This document shows, piece by piece, positions 29,750 to 37,020 of a DNA stretch of 64,000 nucleotides. Position 1 is the first letter of the stretch; each line of letters starts with the position of its first letter. Below the pieces are notes generated by a model. It did no database searches. It was not told the origin of the DNA and worked only from the letters and a program-made list of their open reading frames with translations. Where the stretch lies: assembly GCF_004345245.1 (NCBI RefSeq), contig NZ_SLUQ01000005.1, forward strand, positions 372,001 through 436,000. Reading direction: 5' to 3'. Position numbers and translations under genes: made by a program. Origin of the DNA: Rhizobium sp. BK251. Its GTDB lineage: Bacteria > Pseudomonadota > Alphaproteobacteria > Rhizobiales > Rhizobiaceae.

Positions 29750-30907
29750 ATGGCCTACCAGTTTGCCCGCATCGAAATTTTTGCCCGTTCCGACAAGGCG
29801 GGGCGAACCACGGATTTCATTCTTGATGAGGTCTCACGGGTTCCCTCGGCATCGGCGCATGTCCAATCCCCGAAGCCCCCGGAAGTCGTATACGGCCTCG
29901 ACGTGGACGCGCTGCGCACGCTGCACGACGAACGGGCGGCGACGGCGAAAACACCGCGGACGGACAAGAACGGCAAGACGACACACAAAGCGATCCGCAA
30001 GGATCAGAACACCCTGGCTGCCGTCGTCTTCAGCCACCCCGCGACCATGGAGGAATACCGTGCCAGCGCCGACGTCCGCCGTGACGTCCAGAAATGGGAG
30101 CGGGCCTCGATCGCTTGGCTCAGGCAACAGTATGGTGACCAACTCGTGTCCGTCGTCCGGCACACGGACGAAAGCCATCCGCATCTCCATGCCTACCTTC
30201 TCCCTGACGACACCGAAATGCGGGCCGGACGGCTGCACCCCGGTTATGTCGAAAAGAACGCCATCGTCGCCGAGGGGATACTTCCGGGTGAGGATAAGAA
30301 GGCTTTGGATAAGCGGGCGAACCGCGCATACGTCGGGGGTCTGCGGGCGTGGTTGGACGATTACCACCAGCGGGTTGCCGTTCCTGCTGGTCTGACTCGC
30401 CTCGGTGCCGGGAAACGCCGCCTGACACGGGCGCAATGGCACCAGGAGAAGGCCCAGGCGGCGGCGCTCAAGCAGGCCGTGGAGCGGGCTGCCGTCGTGG
30501 AAGCGAAGGGCCGCGCATACATCGAAAACACGAAACGGAGCGCTGCGGCGATCAGGGCGGACGCCGCGAAGGTGAAGGCTTCGGCGGATCGCCTGAAAGG
30601 CGTCGGCGGGGCCGTACGCGCTGTCCTCGACGGGGCGCGGGAGTCCTCTCTACGTGAGAGTGTCCGACAGGAATATGCCGCCGAGATCGCCGCGGCGAAG
30701 GCTGCCGTAGAGAAGGCTAGAGCCGCCGCTAGTCGAGAACGAAATTCACGACGTGAGTTTGAGCGAAAGGCTGCCGATGCGAGCTATGCCTTCCGCCAAC
30801 AGCGGCAACGCCTCATCGCTGCACAGCAGGAAATCCGGACCTTGTCGCATGCGCTTGCCGCTGCACTGGATGAGCCTGCACCAACGCCGGGAGGGATGAC
30901 GCCATGA
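29750..30907 (+). CDS. MobV/Pre-type relaxase
   Basis: DNA-nicking mobilization protein, 385 residues. It starts M-A-Y-Q-F-A-R-I-E-I-F and has the metal-binding motif H-T-D-E-S-H-P-H-L-H-A-Y-L-L-P (about residues 142-156), matching the H-x-D-E-x-x-P-H-x-H motif of the Mob/Pre (MobV) family. The second half (230-375) is charged and helical, probably a coiled coil. The upstream frame back to 29696 does not resemble a protein. It would nick the element's oriT and lead the strand through a helper's secretion channel. Its stop overlaps the next start (ATGA), the first of five such joints. Confidence 0.85.
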   Translation: MAYQFARIEIFARSDKAGRTTDFILDEVSRVPSASAHVQSPKPPEVVYGLDVDALRTLHDERAATAKTPRTDKNGKTTHKAIRKDQNTLAAVVFSHPATMEEYRASADVRRDVQKWERASIAWLRQQYGDQLVSVVRHTDESHPHLHAYLLPDDTEMRAGRLHPGYVEKNAIVAEGILPGEDKKALDKRANRAYVGGLRAWLDDYHQRVAVPAGLTRLGAGKRRLTRAQWHQEKAQAAALKQAVERAAVVEAKGRAYIENTKRSAAAIRADAAKVKASADRLKGVGGAVRAVLDGARESSLRESVRQEYAAEIAAAKAAVEKARAAASRERNSRREFERKAADASYAFRQQRQRLIAAQQEIRTLSHALAAALDEPAPTPGGMTP

Positions 30908-31569
30908 AGGACGTCGGCGAAGAGATTTTTTGGCGGAACGCCTGTGCGGTCCTGCGCGATATCGGAATGTCCCACCTCGATCCGGCACACGGGGCAGCCG
31001 TGGACGTAGTGCGGTGGTGCCTGTTGGTACGCGGACGACCAACACACCATCGGCAGACGTTCCTGGAGGCCGAATCCCCGGCGCTCCTCGCGTACCTGGA
31101 AACGCTGGCGACGTCGGGGGACGCGGCGGGCTGGCGGACGCTGGAGCAGCGTATCCGGCATCATGCGGAACTGCTCCACGAGAAGGACATACAGCCTCGC
31201 GCCCGCCCCAAGTTGGCCGCGATCTGGCATTGCCTGCCCGAACTCGCGGGGATCGGCCAGACGATCCTTGACGGCGCGGACGAACTCAAGAGCGCGGCGG
31301 ATTTCGAAGTCGCGCCGACCGATACCGACGCGAAGGCCGGCGACGGCGGCGACGACAAGGGCAGCGCGGGCAAGACCGGATCAAATGGGACGGCGGCCAA
31401 GCCGCGTCCGTCGCGGCTGGCTTTGCCTGTCGTCGCTGTGGTGCTGACCGAAACCGAGACGAAAGTGCTCGATCTGGGCGACGACGCCAATGACGCCAAC
31501 GCGAAGAACGATGACACGCCTGATGGTCCAGACGGGCCAACAGGTCCCAAACCAGGAGTTCCGAAATGA
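30904..31569 (+). CDS. Unknown protein of the transfer operon
   Basis: A 221-residue protein that I do not recognise. Residues 1-125 look globular and helical (W-R-N-A-C-A-V-L-R-D-I-G, H-H-A-E-L-L-H-E-K-D). The rest is acidic and of low complexity, with Asp/Asn-rich stretches and a proline-glycine tail (D-G-P-D-G-P-T-G-P-K-P-G), separated by one hydrophobic strand (R-L-A-L-P-V-V-A-V-V-L). Both ends are ATGA joints with its neighbours, so it is made in step with the relaxase and the DotA/TraY-like protein and is likely a partner in mobilization. Confidence 0.7.
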   Translation: MKDVGEEIFWRNACAVLRDIGMSHLDPAHGAAVDVVRWCLLVRGRPTHHRQTFLEAESPALLAYLETLATSGDAAGWRTLEQRIRHHAELLHEKDIQPRARPKLAAIWHCLPELAGIGQTILDGADELKSAADFEVAPTDTDAKAGDGGDDKGSAGKTGSNGTAAKPRPSRLALPVVAVVLTETETKVLDLGDDANDANAKNDDTPDGPDGPTGPKPGVPK

Positions 31570-33536
31570 TCGGTTACATAGGTAGTCTGTTTTCGGAGCC
31601 TCCTGACTCGAATCTCGCATGGCAGTTGGTCAAGGCGGTCTTGCCGACGGATTCGACGTCGCCATGGGGACAGACGTTGCAGATATTCACGTCGGCGCTC
31701 TTCGGGTTCTGTGCCGTGATACTCGGTTACAGTGTCGTTTCCGGTATCGTACAGTCGGCGTATACCGGGAAAACGCTTGGGGACCGATGGCATCAGATAT
31801 GGACGCCGTTGAGGGTGATCGTCGGTTTGGGACTCCTGATCCCGACGCCGTCGACCGGGTTTTCTCCTGCACACTACCTGCTGCGCGACGTCGTTGCCCG
31901 AGGCGGCATCAATTTGGCGGACGCCTCGTGGACCGTGTTCGTAGATACGGTGGCTTCGGGGAAGACGACAATCCTCCCGGCGTCGTCCTCGGGATCGACG
32001 GTAGCCATGGCGATCCTGCAACACGAAATTTGCGCTGCGGTCTACAATCAAGCGGGTTCCCTGTGGGGCTGGCAGGCACCGTTGCCCGAACCGGCCGGCG
32101 ACGTTGCTGGCCTCGGTATCCCTGGCTACGGCAGGAAGGTCGTTTGGAGTTACGGGCCGACATGCGGGCATATCTCGTACACCATCCCCGACAACCGAGA
32201 GGGCTTCTCGAACGCACGGCGCGAGGCGGTCAAGGAAATCATTTCCGCTTATCGGACCGAGGCGCAGCGTTATGCCCAGTTGGCCGCCGAGACGTCAGGC
32301 CTCTCATCCGCGGACGCCATGACGCGGGCGCTCGGCAGCAAGGGTCTGTCCGCGACAATCGTGCAGGATATCCGCGCCCGTGGGGCAGCCTTCGATGCTA
32401 AGATTTCCGAGGCAGCGAAGACGGAAGCTGCGACGGTCGAAAAGGAGTCGAGGTCAAAGCTTGTCGAGAACGCGAAGCTGGAAGGCTTCTTGAGCGCGGG
32501 AACGTATTTCCGGGCACTGAGCCAGATCAGCGAACTGACCACTGCGATGACAAACGAGACCATGGAAGACGTTGCGCCTCGGACGGATGGGGATTTCGGA
32601 CTCGCGCTGGATCGGGCCTTCGCCGTCCTGCGCCTCCAGGTATCCGGAGAGGCCGACAGGGCCAAGCTGTCGGCCAACGACTTTGCCGCGGCGGGCGATG
32701 AAAGCTCGAACTTCCTGACGAAGCTCCTCGCCCCGATCGCTCGCGGTCTGGCCGAATGGGGCGCGACGTCGTCGGCAAAATCTGGTGACGCCATGTCAAA
32801 CCTGATCTCCTCCGGACACGCTATGATCTCTATCGCGTGGACGGCGCTGGCGGTGGGGGCGGGTGCCGCAGCCCTTGCCGGAAACAAGATCGCGAAACTG
32901 CTCGGTTCGGAAGGTGTTATGTACCTCTTGGATTGGAGCAACTGGGTCATCGGCGGGCTGTTTTTCATCGGCGCTATCAGGGCCTACTTGATACCGATGT
33001 TGCCGTTCATCTTCATTCTCATATCGGGGATCGCCCTGGTTGCGGCGCTGCTCGAAGCGATGATCGCTCTGCCGCTATGGGCTATGAAGTGGATGCGGAT
33101 GGATAACGGGCAGGACTTCGCGGGCGAGTCCGTGCGGATGGGTCTGATGATGACCGTCAACATCTTCTTACGTCCTTCGCTCGCGATCCTCGCCTACTGT
33201 GGCAGCTATCCCGTGTTCGATGTCGTGCTGCGGACGCTGGATTCCATGTGGGCGACGGCGTTCTTGGGACAGACGGGCGGCGCGATCGTCGGCCTCATCG
33301 GCTTCCTCGTGATGCAAGTCGTCCTGCTCTATCTGACCTGGTACCTCGGATTCAAAGTCTACGGGCAAAGCTGGGCGCTACCCGACCGTATCTTGGCGTG
33401 GATCGGACTTCCGGGGACGGCTGGCGAATCCAGCCTGGCGGCGGGCGCTGTCGGCGGAATGCTCACACTTGCCGGACGCGGACAATTGCCGAAAACTGGT
33501 CTTACGATGCTCGGCAAGGGAGGGAAATCGAAATGA
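31566..33536 (+). CDS. DotA/TraY-like membrane protein
   Basis: A 656-residue inner-membrane protein of the DotA/TraY family, found in type IVB secretion systems (Dot/Icm, IncI plasmids). The N-terminal block is characteristic: Y-S-V-V-S-G-I-V-Q-S-A-Y-T-G-K-T-L-G, then W-x-P-L-R-V-I-V-G-L-G-L-L-I-P, then a segment R-G-G-I-N-L-A-D-A-S-W-T. A long soluble periplasmic stretch (about 120-415) precedes five or so further helices (about 416-600), including E-A-M-I-A-L-P-L-W-A-M-K-W. In IncI plasmids TraY is the inner-membrane partner recognised by the exclusion protein ExcA. No other type IVB gene is present here, so it may replace or modify the helper's own TraY. Confidence 0.75.
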   Translation: MIGYIGSLFSEPPDSNLAWQLVKAVLPTDSTSPWGQTLQIFTSALFGFCAVILGYSVVSGIVQSAYTGKTLGDRWHQIWTPLRVIVGLGLLIPTPSTGFSPAHYLLRDVVARGGINLADASWTVFVDTVASGKTTILPASSSGSTVAMAILQHEICAAVYNQAGSLWGWQAPLPEPAGDVAGLGIPGYGRKVVWSYGPTCGHISYTIPDNREGFSNARREAVKEIISAYRTEAQRYAQLAAETSGLSSADAMTRALGSKGLSATIVQDIRARGAAFDAKISEAAKTEAATVEKESRSKLVENAKLEGFLSAGTYFRALSQISELTTAMTNETMEDVAPRTDGDFGLALDRAFAVLRLQVSGEADRAKLSANDFAAAGDESSNFLTKLLAPIARGLAEWGATSSAKSGDAMSNLISSGHAMISIAWTALAVGAGAAALAGNKIAKLLGSEGVMYLLDWSNWVIGGLFFIGAIRAYLIPMLPFIFILISGIALVAALLEAMIALPLWAMKWMRMDNGQDFAGESVRMGLMMTVNIFLRPSLAILAYCGSYPVFDVVLRTLDSMWATAFLGQTGGAIVGLIGFLVMQVVLLYLTWYLGFKVYGQSWALPDRILAWIGLPGTAGESSLAAGAVGGMLTLAGRGQLPKTGLTMLGKGGKSK

Positions 33537-33706
33537 AGAAACTCATGATCGGGACGGCGGGCGGGCTTGCACTGGCGACGGTCTGCGGATTAGCGGGGTT
33601 GCCGCACCTTTCGGCCACGCTCGTCACGTTCACGGTGTTTTGTACCGTGCCGGCGCTCCTCGTAGTGGCGCTTGATGCACTGCCTTGTGGGAGGGTGCCA
33701 CAATGA
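33533..33706 (+). CDS. Small two-helix membrane protein
   Basis: A 57-residue protein, nearly all hydrophobic: two helices (about 4-22 and 27-48) joined by L-P-H-L-S-A-T. ATG overlaps the stop of the DotA/TraY-like gene (ATGA), and its own stop overlaps the next ATG. Coupled placement suggests it assembles with the large membrane protein. No family recognised. Confidence 0.65.
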   Translation: MKKLMIGTAGGLALATVCGLAGLPHLSATLVTFTVFCTVPALLVVALDALPCGRVPQ

Positions 33707-34080
33707 AACGCATAGCGATTGCCGCCGCCGCAATGGCGGTATTCATGGGGGGAGTGGTGACCGCTGCCCCCGTAGATCGCCGCGTCAACGTGACCGCTGA
33801 TCCTGCGGCGATGTGCGGCCCGAACTCGTTCTGTTCAACACCATCCCTGATCTTCCGATACGACGACGCGGCAATTCAGGGCGACGTCGTTGTCTGGGGG
33901 TGCCATGGCTGCCGCGGCGAAGTGGCGGAGGGCCTTCCACCGTGGATGCGGAAGGTGCCGACGAGCACGGGATACGACCTCGTCGGGCGACCGCAGCCCG
34001 GAGTGTACAGGGTCAAGAGCTACTACGACGGCGTATATAAGCCCTCGCTTGATGTAATCTATAGGTTCGTTCCCCGATGA
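33703..34080 (+). CDS. Exported cysteine-containing protein, unknown
   Basis: A 125-residue secreted protein: M-K-R-I-A-I-A-A-A-A-M-A-V-F then a signal-peptidase site around V-T-A-A-P (residue 22). The mature part has four cysteines arranged as C-x6-C and C-H-G-C, able to make two disulfides or bind a cofactor, and ends in a beta-rich stretch with several Tyr. I do not recognise a family. ATGA overlaps on both sides place it in the transfer operon, so it likely works in the periplasm or at the cell surface during conjugation or exclusion. Confidence 0.65.
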   Translation: MKRIAIAAAAMAVFMGGVVTAAPVDRRVNVTADPAAMCGPNSFCSTPSLIFRYDDAAIQGDVVVWGCHGCRGEVAEGLPPWMRKVPTSTGYDLVGRPQPGVYRVKSYYDGVYKPSLDVIYRFVPR

Positions 34081-34442
34081 CATGTTACCTTTTCCGCACT
34101 CTCGTTTTCCTCGCCGTTGCCGCCCTGCCGGCTAACGCCGGATCGCTCCTGCAGCCGCCTGCCGACGCGCTGCGCGTCGAGTTCACAAGCCCCGACACGT
34201 CGCCCGCCGAACGCCTCAAGGCCGGCCAGCCGCTGACCGTGGGCGTCGTCGTCACGAGGTCGACGGGGGCTGTCCAGATCGTGCCAACGTCAACTCCGGA
34301 TTGGATGACCTACGATGCCGCTAGCTGTCAGTTTTCAGGGGTTCCTGTACCAGGTGAGCACGAGCTTTCGGTACGCGTTACAGACGCCGGAACGGGGCAG
34401 TCGGCAACGGGCATCTTGTCCTTCAACATCGATACAAGGTGA
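34077..34442 (+). CDS. Exported protein with Ig-like (He_PIG) domain
   Basis: A 121-residue secreted protein and last gene of the plus-strand operon. A signal sequence ends near A-L-P-A-N-A-G (residue 22). The mature part resembles a single putative-Ig fold of the He_PIG type: P-D-W-M-T-Y-D-A-A-S-C-Q-F-S-G-V-P-V-P-G-E-H-E-L-S-V-R-V-T-D in outline, with the L/F-S-G-x-P turn typical of those domains. Surface binding or adhesion is a fair guess. Its ATG overlaps the previous stop (ATGA), and nine bases separate it from the convergent minus-strand gene. Confidence 0.65.
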   Translation: MTCYLFRTLVFLAVAALPANAGSLLQPPADALRVEFTSPDTSPAERLKAGQPLTVGVVVTRSTGAVQIVPTSTPDWMTYDAASCQFSGVPVPGEHELSVRVTDAGTGQSATGILSFNIDTR

Positions 34443-34451
34443 TCGTGTTCG

Positions 34452-34655
34452 CTAATCTCGCCGAAAGCGCTGCAGGGAATCCTCTATTTCCTCCTCGTCG
34501 GCGAGGCAGACTTCTACGAGGTATTCTCCGGCAGAATACCGTTCGGCGAGTGAAGTGCTGAACGCATTACGCACGGCGTCCGGGATTTCCAGTGCAACTC
34601 CGACACCGATGCGGTTGCCGTTGTCTACACATATGACCTCGGCCAGATATCTCAT
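34452..34655 (-). CDS. Small unknown protein (67 aa)
   Basis: A 67-residue acidic protein (pattern M-R-Y-L-A-E-V-I-C-V-D-N-G-N, then A-D-E-E-E-I-E-D at the end). No recognised domain. ATG at 34655 overlaps the stop of the upstream 105-residue gene (ATGA), so it is the last member of the small minus-strand operon. Confidence 0.55.
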   Translation of the reverse strand: MRYLAEVICVDNGNRIGVGVALEIPDAVRNAFSTSLAERYSAGEYLVEVCLADEEEIEDSLQRFRRD

Positions 34656-34969
34656 TTTTCCTCTCCATTCATTGATGCAAATTTGTCCCTGATCTGCGCA
34701 AGATCATAGCCCTTGTCGAGAAGGACCAAGACAGCAACCTGCCGCACCAGTTCCACGGCATCCCGGGTTCGGGCGTCCACGTCGCCGTCCGGCGCGAGCT
34801 TTCCGATGTAGACGCGCATCATCCGTTCGAGGCCGCCACCTTCGACCGCGGCCAGATAGGCATCGGCGATCGCGCGGGCGTCGGGGCGGCGGAGGGCCTT
34901 TGCCTTCCGCCTGTTCCTCGCCGCATACGCTGCCTGGCGCTTCCTGTGGTCCTGTGCGACGTCGGCCAT
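34652..34969 (-). CDS. Small unknown protein (105 aa)
   Basis: A 105-residue mainly helical protein starting M-A-D-V-A-Q-D-H-R-K-R-Q-A-A-Y with a very basic N-terminal helix (R-N-R-R-K-A-K-A-L-R-R) that could contact nucleic acid. I use ATG 34969, four bases after the stop of the upstream gene; a longer frame to 35092 is its shadow. No family recognised. Confidence 0.55.
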   Translation of the reverse strand: MADVAQDHRKRQAAYAARNRRKAKALRRPDARAIADAYLAAVEGGGLERMMRVYIGKLAPDGDVDARTRDAVELVRQVAVLVLLDKGYDLAQIRDKFASMNGEEK

Positions 34970-34973
34970 CGTG

Positions 34974-35303
34974 CTACCCCCGCAGGATGGCGAGGGCGAC
35001 CGCGGTGGCCTCATCGCCGTGAGTGCGATCCAGTCCCTTCCACGTCGCTCCGTCACACAAGGTGTCGGCTTGTCGCGAGAAGTCCGCTGCATGGAGCATT
35101 GCCGCCAACACGGAGAGTTCGCCGGCCGTCAGGTCATCAGCAATCTCGGCAGCCCGCGTGACCAGATGGCCGACGTCCTTGTCGTTCGTCGCCCGGAACT
35201 GGCTGCCATAGTCGTCCCAATCGCTGCATCGGCCGACATCGAACCCGAGCTTGTGGGCGATGTCCTCGACGGGATCGAGGGTTTTCCAAGTGTTGAAGTC
35301 CAT
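34974..35303 (-). CDS. Small unknown protein (109 aa)
   Basis: A 109-residue acidic helical protein (M-D-F-N-T-W-K-T-L-D-P-V-E-D-I-A-H-K-L-G-F at the start). I recognise no domain. It lies 85 bp downstream of the next gene in the same direction, and its stop is four bases before the 105-residue gene. A small TCTCA/TGAGA inverted repeat lies in the upstream gap. Confidence 0.55.
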   Translation of the reverse strand: MDFNTWKTLDPVEDIAHKLGFDVGRCSDWDDYGSQFRATNDKDVGHLVTRAAEIADDLTAGELSVLAAMLHAADFSRQADTLCDGATWKGLDRTHGDEATAVALAILRG

Positions 35304-35388
35304 TCTGTTACCTCATGTTTTCGATCTATGTTGATGGTCTCACCGCATGAGATCGGCGGCAAATAAAAAATCACGCTGTGAGATATTT

Positions 35389-35628
35389 TCAGGCGGCAAC
35401 GCGGATGAACGCACGGCGTCCGGCGGCCTCGGCTGCGCGTCGGGCATCGGCAGCACTTGCGGCGGTGCCGGAGGCGATGCTGTCGCAGCCGTCTACGACT
35501 TCCCAGAAGAATGACCCGTCGCCGCAATAGGTGACGACGACGTCGAGCACGCGACCGTCGCACGACATTCCGGCGGCTTCGCCGCACACGTCGGCGTCGG
35601 TTTTCCAAGGCATTACATACAGGTCCAT
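35389..35628 (-). CDS. Small unknown protein (79 aa)
   Basis: A 79-residue protein starting M-D-L-Y-V-M-P-W-K-T-D-A-D-V-C-G with three cysteines in the first half and an alanine-rich helix (A-A-S-A-A-D-A-R-R-A-A-E-A-A-G) at the end. ATG at 35628 follows AAGGA; the upstream extension is an out-of-frame reading. Function unknown. Confidence 0.5.
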   Translation of the reverse strand: MDLYVMPWKTDADVCGEAAGMSCDGRVLDVVVTYCGDGSFFWEVVDGCDSIASGTAASAADARRAAEAAGRRAFIRVAA

Positions 35629-35671
35629 ATACTTTGTTCCTTTTTGCTGATCTTGAGCTTGACTTAGTGGA

Positions 35672-35917
35672 TCACTCTTCCTCGAACCGCGACATTGCCT
35701 CGCGGGCTCGCGAGTCACCGTAGACAAGCATCGACTGCCCAAGGAAACCCAGTTCCTCGACCGAGATAGCGTTGATGGTAGAATAGGCGACCATACCGAG
35801 CGCCGCCTCCATCTCTTCCAACGGCATAGGGTTAATCGGCACCATGTAGCGCCAGGCTTGGGCAATCCGCTCCTTGCGCGTCTCTTCATCGATTACGGTG
35901 ATGTTCGTATTACTCAC
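35672..35917 (-). CDS. Small unknown protein (81 aa)
   Basis: An 81-residue acidic helical protein beginning at a GTG (M-S-N-T-N-I-T-V-I-D-E-E-T) with GGAGAGAG just upstream. It is rich in Met and Glu, with no recognised domain. Followed 43 bp later by the 79-residue gene, it may head the small-gene operon, since the 250 bp upstream of it are gene-free and A/T-rich. Confidence 0.55.
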   Translation of the reverse strand: MSNTNITVIDEETRKERIAQAWRYMVPINPMPLEEMEAALGMVAYSTINAISVEELGFLGQSMLVYGDSRAREAMSRFEEE

Positions 35918-36166
35918 ATTCTCTCTCCACGTTCGTGATCAAGTCTGTCGCTGTGACGAGGTCCAACATACATAATGATCGGAAATATCCAATACGGTTT
36001 CTAGCTAACCTATTGAAATAATTTATTAAAGAACTCGTTCAGCCAAAAATGGATCGAGTTCTTTGATTTCGAGCTAATCGAAGACATCGCCGCCCTATGA
36101 GTCCTTCTATTATGGCGAGGCGGACGCGAAATTGGTGCGGAGTTGGCGAAGCCTTGGAAAAATATT

Positions 36167-36334
36167 TCACTTCCAGATGCGTCTCCCGACCTTTGCGATG
36201 AGTACCGTAGGCAGCAGGAGCCAGAGGACGATGTTCGCCATCTCGACAGCCTCGGGGGCCTTGGTGGCGGCAACGTAGAGGACGGTGAAGACTGCCATGG
36301 CGATTGGGAGGCCGAGAATGCGAAGCGCGAGCAT
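36167..36334 (-). CDS. 55-residue two-helix membrane protein
   Basis: A short protein starting M-L-A-L-R-I-L-G-L-P-I-A-M-A with two hydrophobic helices (about 2-23 and 33-48) and a basic end (K-V-G-R-R-I-W-K). AAGGA lies at ideal distance before the ATG at 36334, and it begins 14 bp after the stop of the upstream gene. No family is recognised. It is easily missed because of its size. Confidence 0.6.
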   Translation of the reverse strand: MLALRILGLPIAMAVFTVLYVAATKAPEAVEMANIVLWLLLPTVLIAKVGRRIWK

Positions 36335-36348
36335 TGGTGTGTCCTTTT

Positions 36349-36591
36349 TCAGACCGTGGCTTCGAGGCGGCGAAATGCCTGGATGCCATCACGTTGAAAT
36401 TCGTTGCGCATCTCGGCAGCGGCTCCGGGGATACGGGAACGCCGGACAAGGTGCCGTGCCTTTGTCTTGGGATCGAGCCTGTAGAGCGAGGCGAGGTAGC
36501 ATATGAGGCCGCCGAGGGCGTCCCTGTGGTTAACCTCTTCGACTACGACGCTGAAGGTTAAACCCGGAATGGTTGTTCTCTTGATCTCCAT
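36349..36591 (-). CDS. Small unknown protein (80 aa)
   Basis: An 80-residue protein, basic in its second half (K-T-K-A-R-H-L-V-R-R-S-R), starting M-E-I-K-R-T-T-I-P-G. The ATG at 36591 has AAAGG seven bases upstream; a GTG at 36618 with AAAGGG close by would add nine residues. It precedes the 55-residue membrane protein by 14 bp, so the two are likely co-translated. Function unknown. Confidence 0.5.
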   Translation of the reverse strand: MEIKRTTIPGLTFSVVVEEVNHRDALGGLICYLASLYRLDPKTKARHLVRRSRIPGAAAEMRNEFQRDGIQAFRRLEATV

Positions 36592-36618
36592 CGGAGCGCC
36601 TTTTGCCTCTGTTTTCAC

Positions 36619-36970
36619 TACCCTTTCTTTTTATCACAGCATGAGAAACGAGCCCAGGAAATAACGCGGCATAGTTGCACCGTGCCGGAGACGGCGTTAA
36701 CGGGATCGGTAGGATTTTAAGGGTTCTGGAGTGAAGGGCCTGTTCCCTGTTCGATCCTGCCGGAGGCGAGGTCGAACCCGCCCGCAGGGCGGAAGTCTTA
36801 GCGTTCCCCGTCCCGATGCCTCCAATGCGGCCGGCACGCACAGCGGCAGTCACCCGGAGGGTCGCAGCACCGCGGAGGACGGCAGCGCCGTTGACATAGC
36901 GAGCATGCTGGCAGGCTCGGCGGTGAGGGTGGGGAAATGGATTCAGGGGTGTCTGGACCCATTTGAACGG
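36619..36970. other. Gene-free stretch of the element
   Basis: About 350 bp with only out-of-frame ORFs. A 6 bp-arm hairpin lies at 36778-36792 and looser repeats at 36749-36776. It should hold the promoter for the two small minus-strand genes and perhaps replication or control sites linked to the inverted repeat at 36971-37018. Confidence 0.5.
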
Positions 36971-37018
36971 TCAAACGTGCTGTACGAGGCTCTGTACGCG
37001 CCCGTACAGCACGTTTGA
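36971..37018. repeat. 15 bp perfect inverted repeat behind rep
   Basis: Perfect 15 bp arms (36971-36985 and 37004-37018) around an 18-base middle that holds another CTGTAC. A weaker match of the flanks extends the symmetry by about 15 bp on each side. It begins three bases beyond the stop codon of the replication initiator gene. It lacks a U-run, so a plain terminator is unlikely; an origin of replication, an operator or an mRNA-stabilising hairpin fit better. Confidence 0.75.
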
Positions 37019-37020
37019 CT

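Noticed and set aside
29310..36618. A complete conjugation system
   Set aside because: There is a relaxase and one DotA/TraY-like protein, but no VirB4-type ATPase, coupling protein, pilin or outer-membrane core, so self-transfer is not supported.
36740..36795. A tRNA-like stretch with GTTCGA and TCGAAC near the rep region
   Set aside because: Only a TpsiC-like loop can be drawn; no acceptor, D or anticodon arms of proper size can be built around it.
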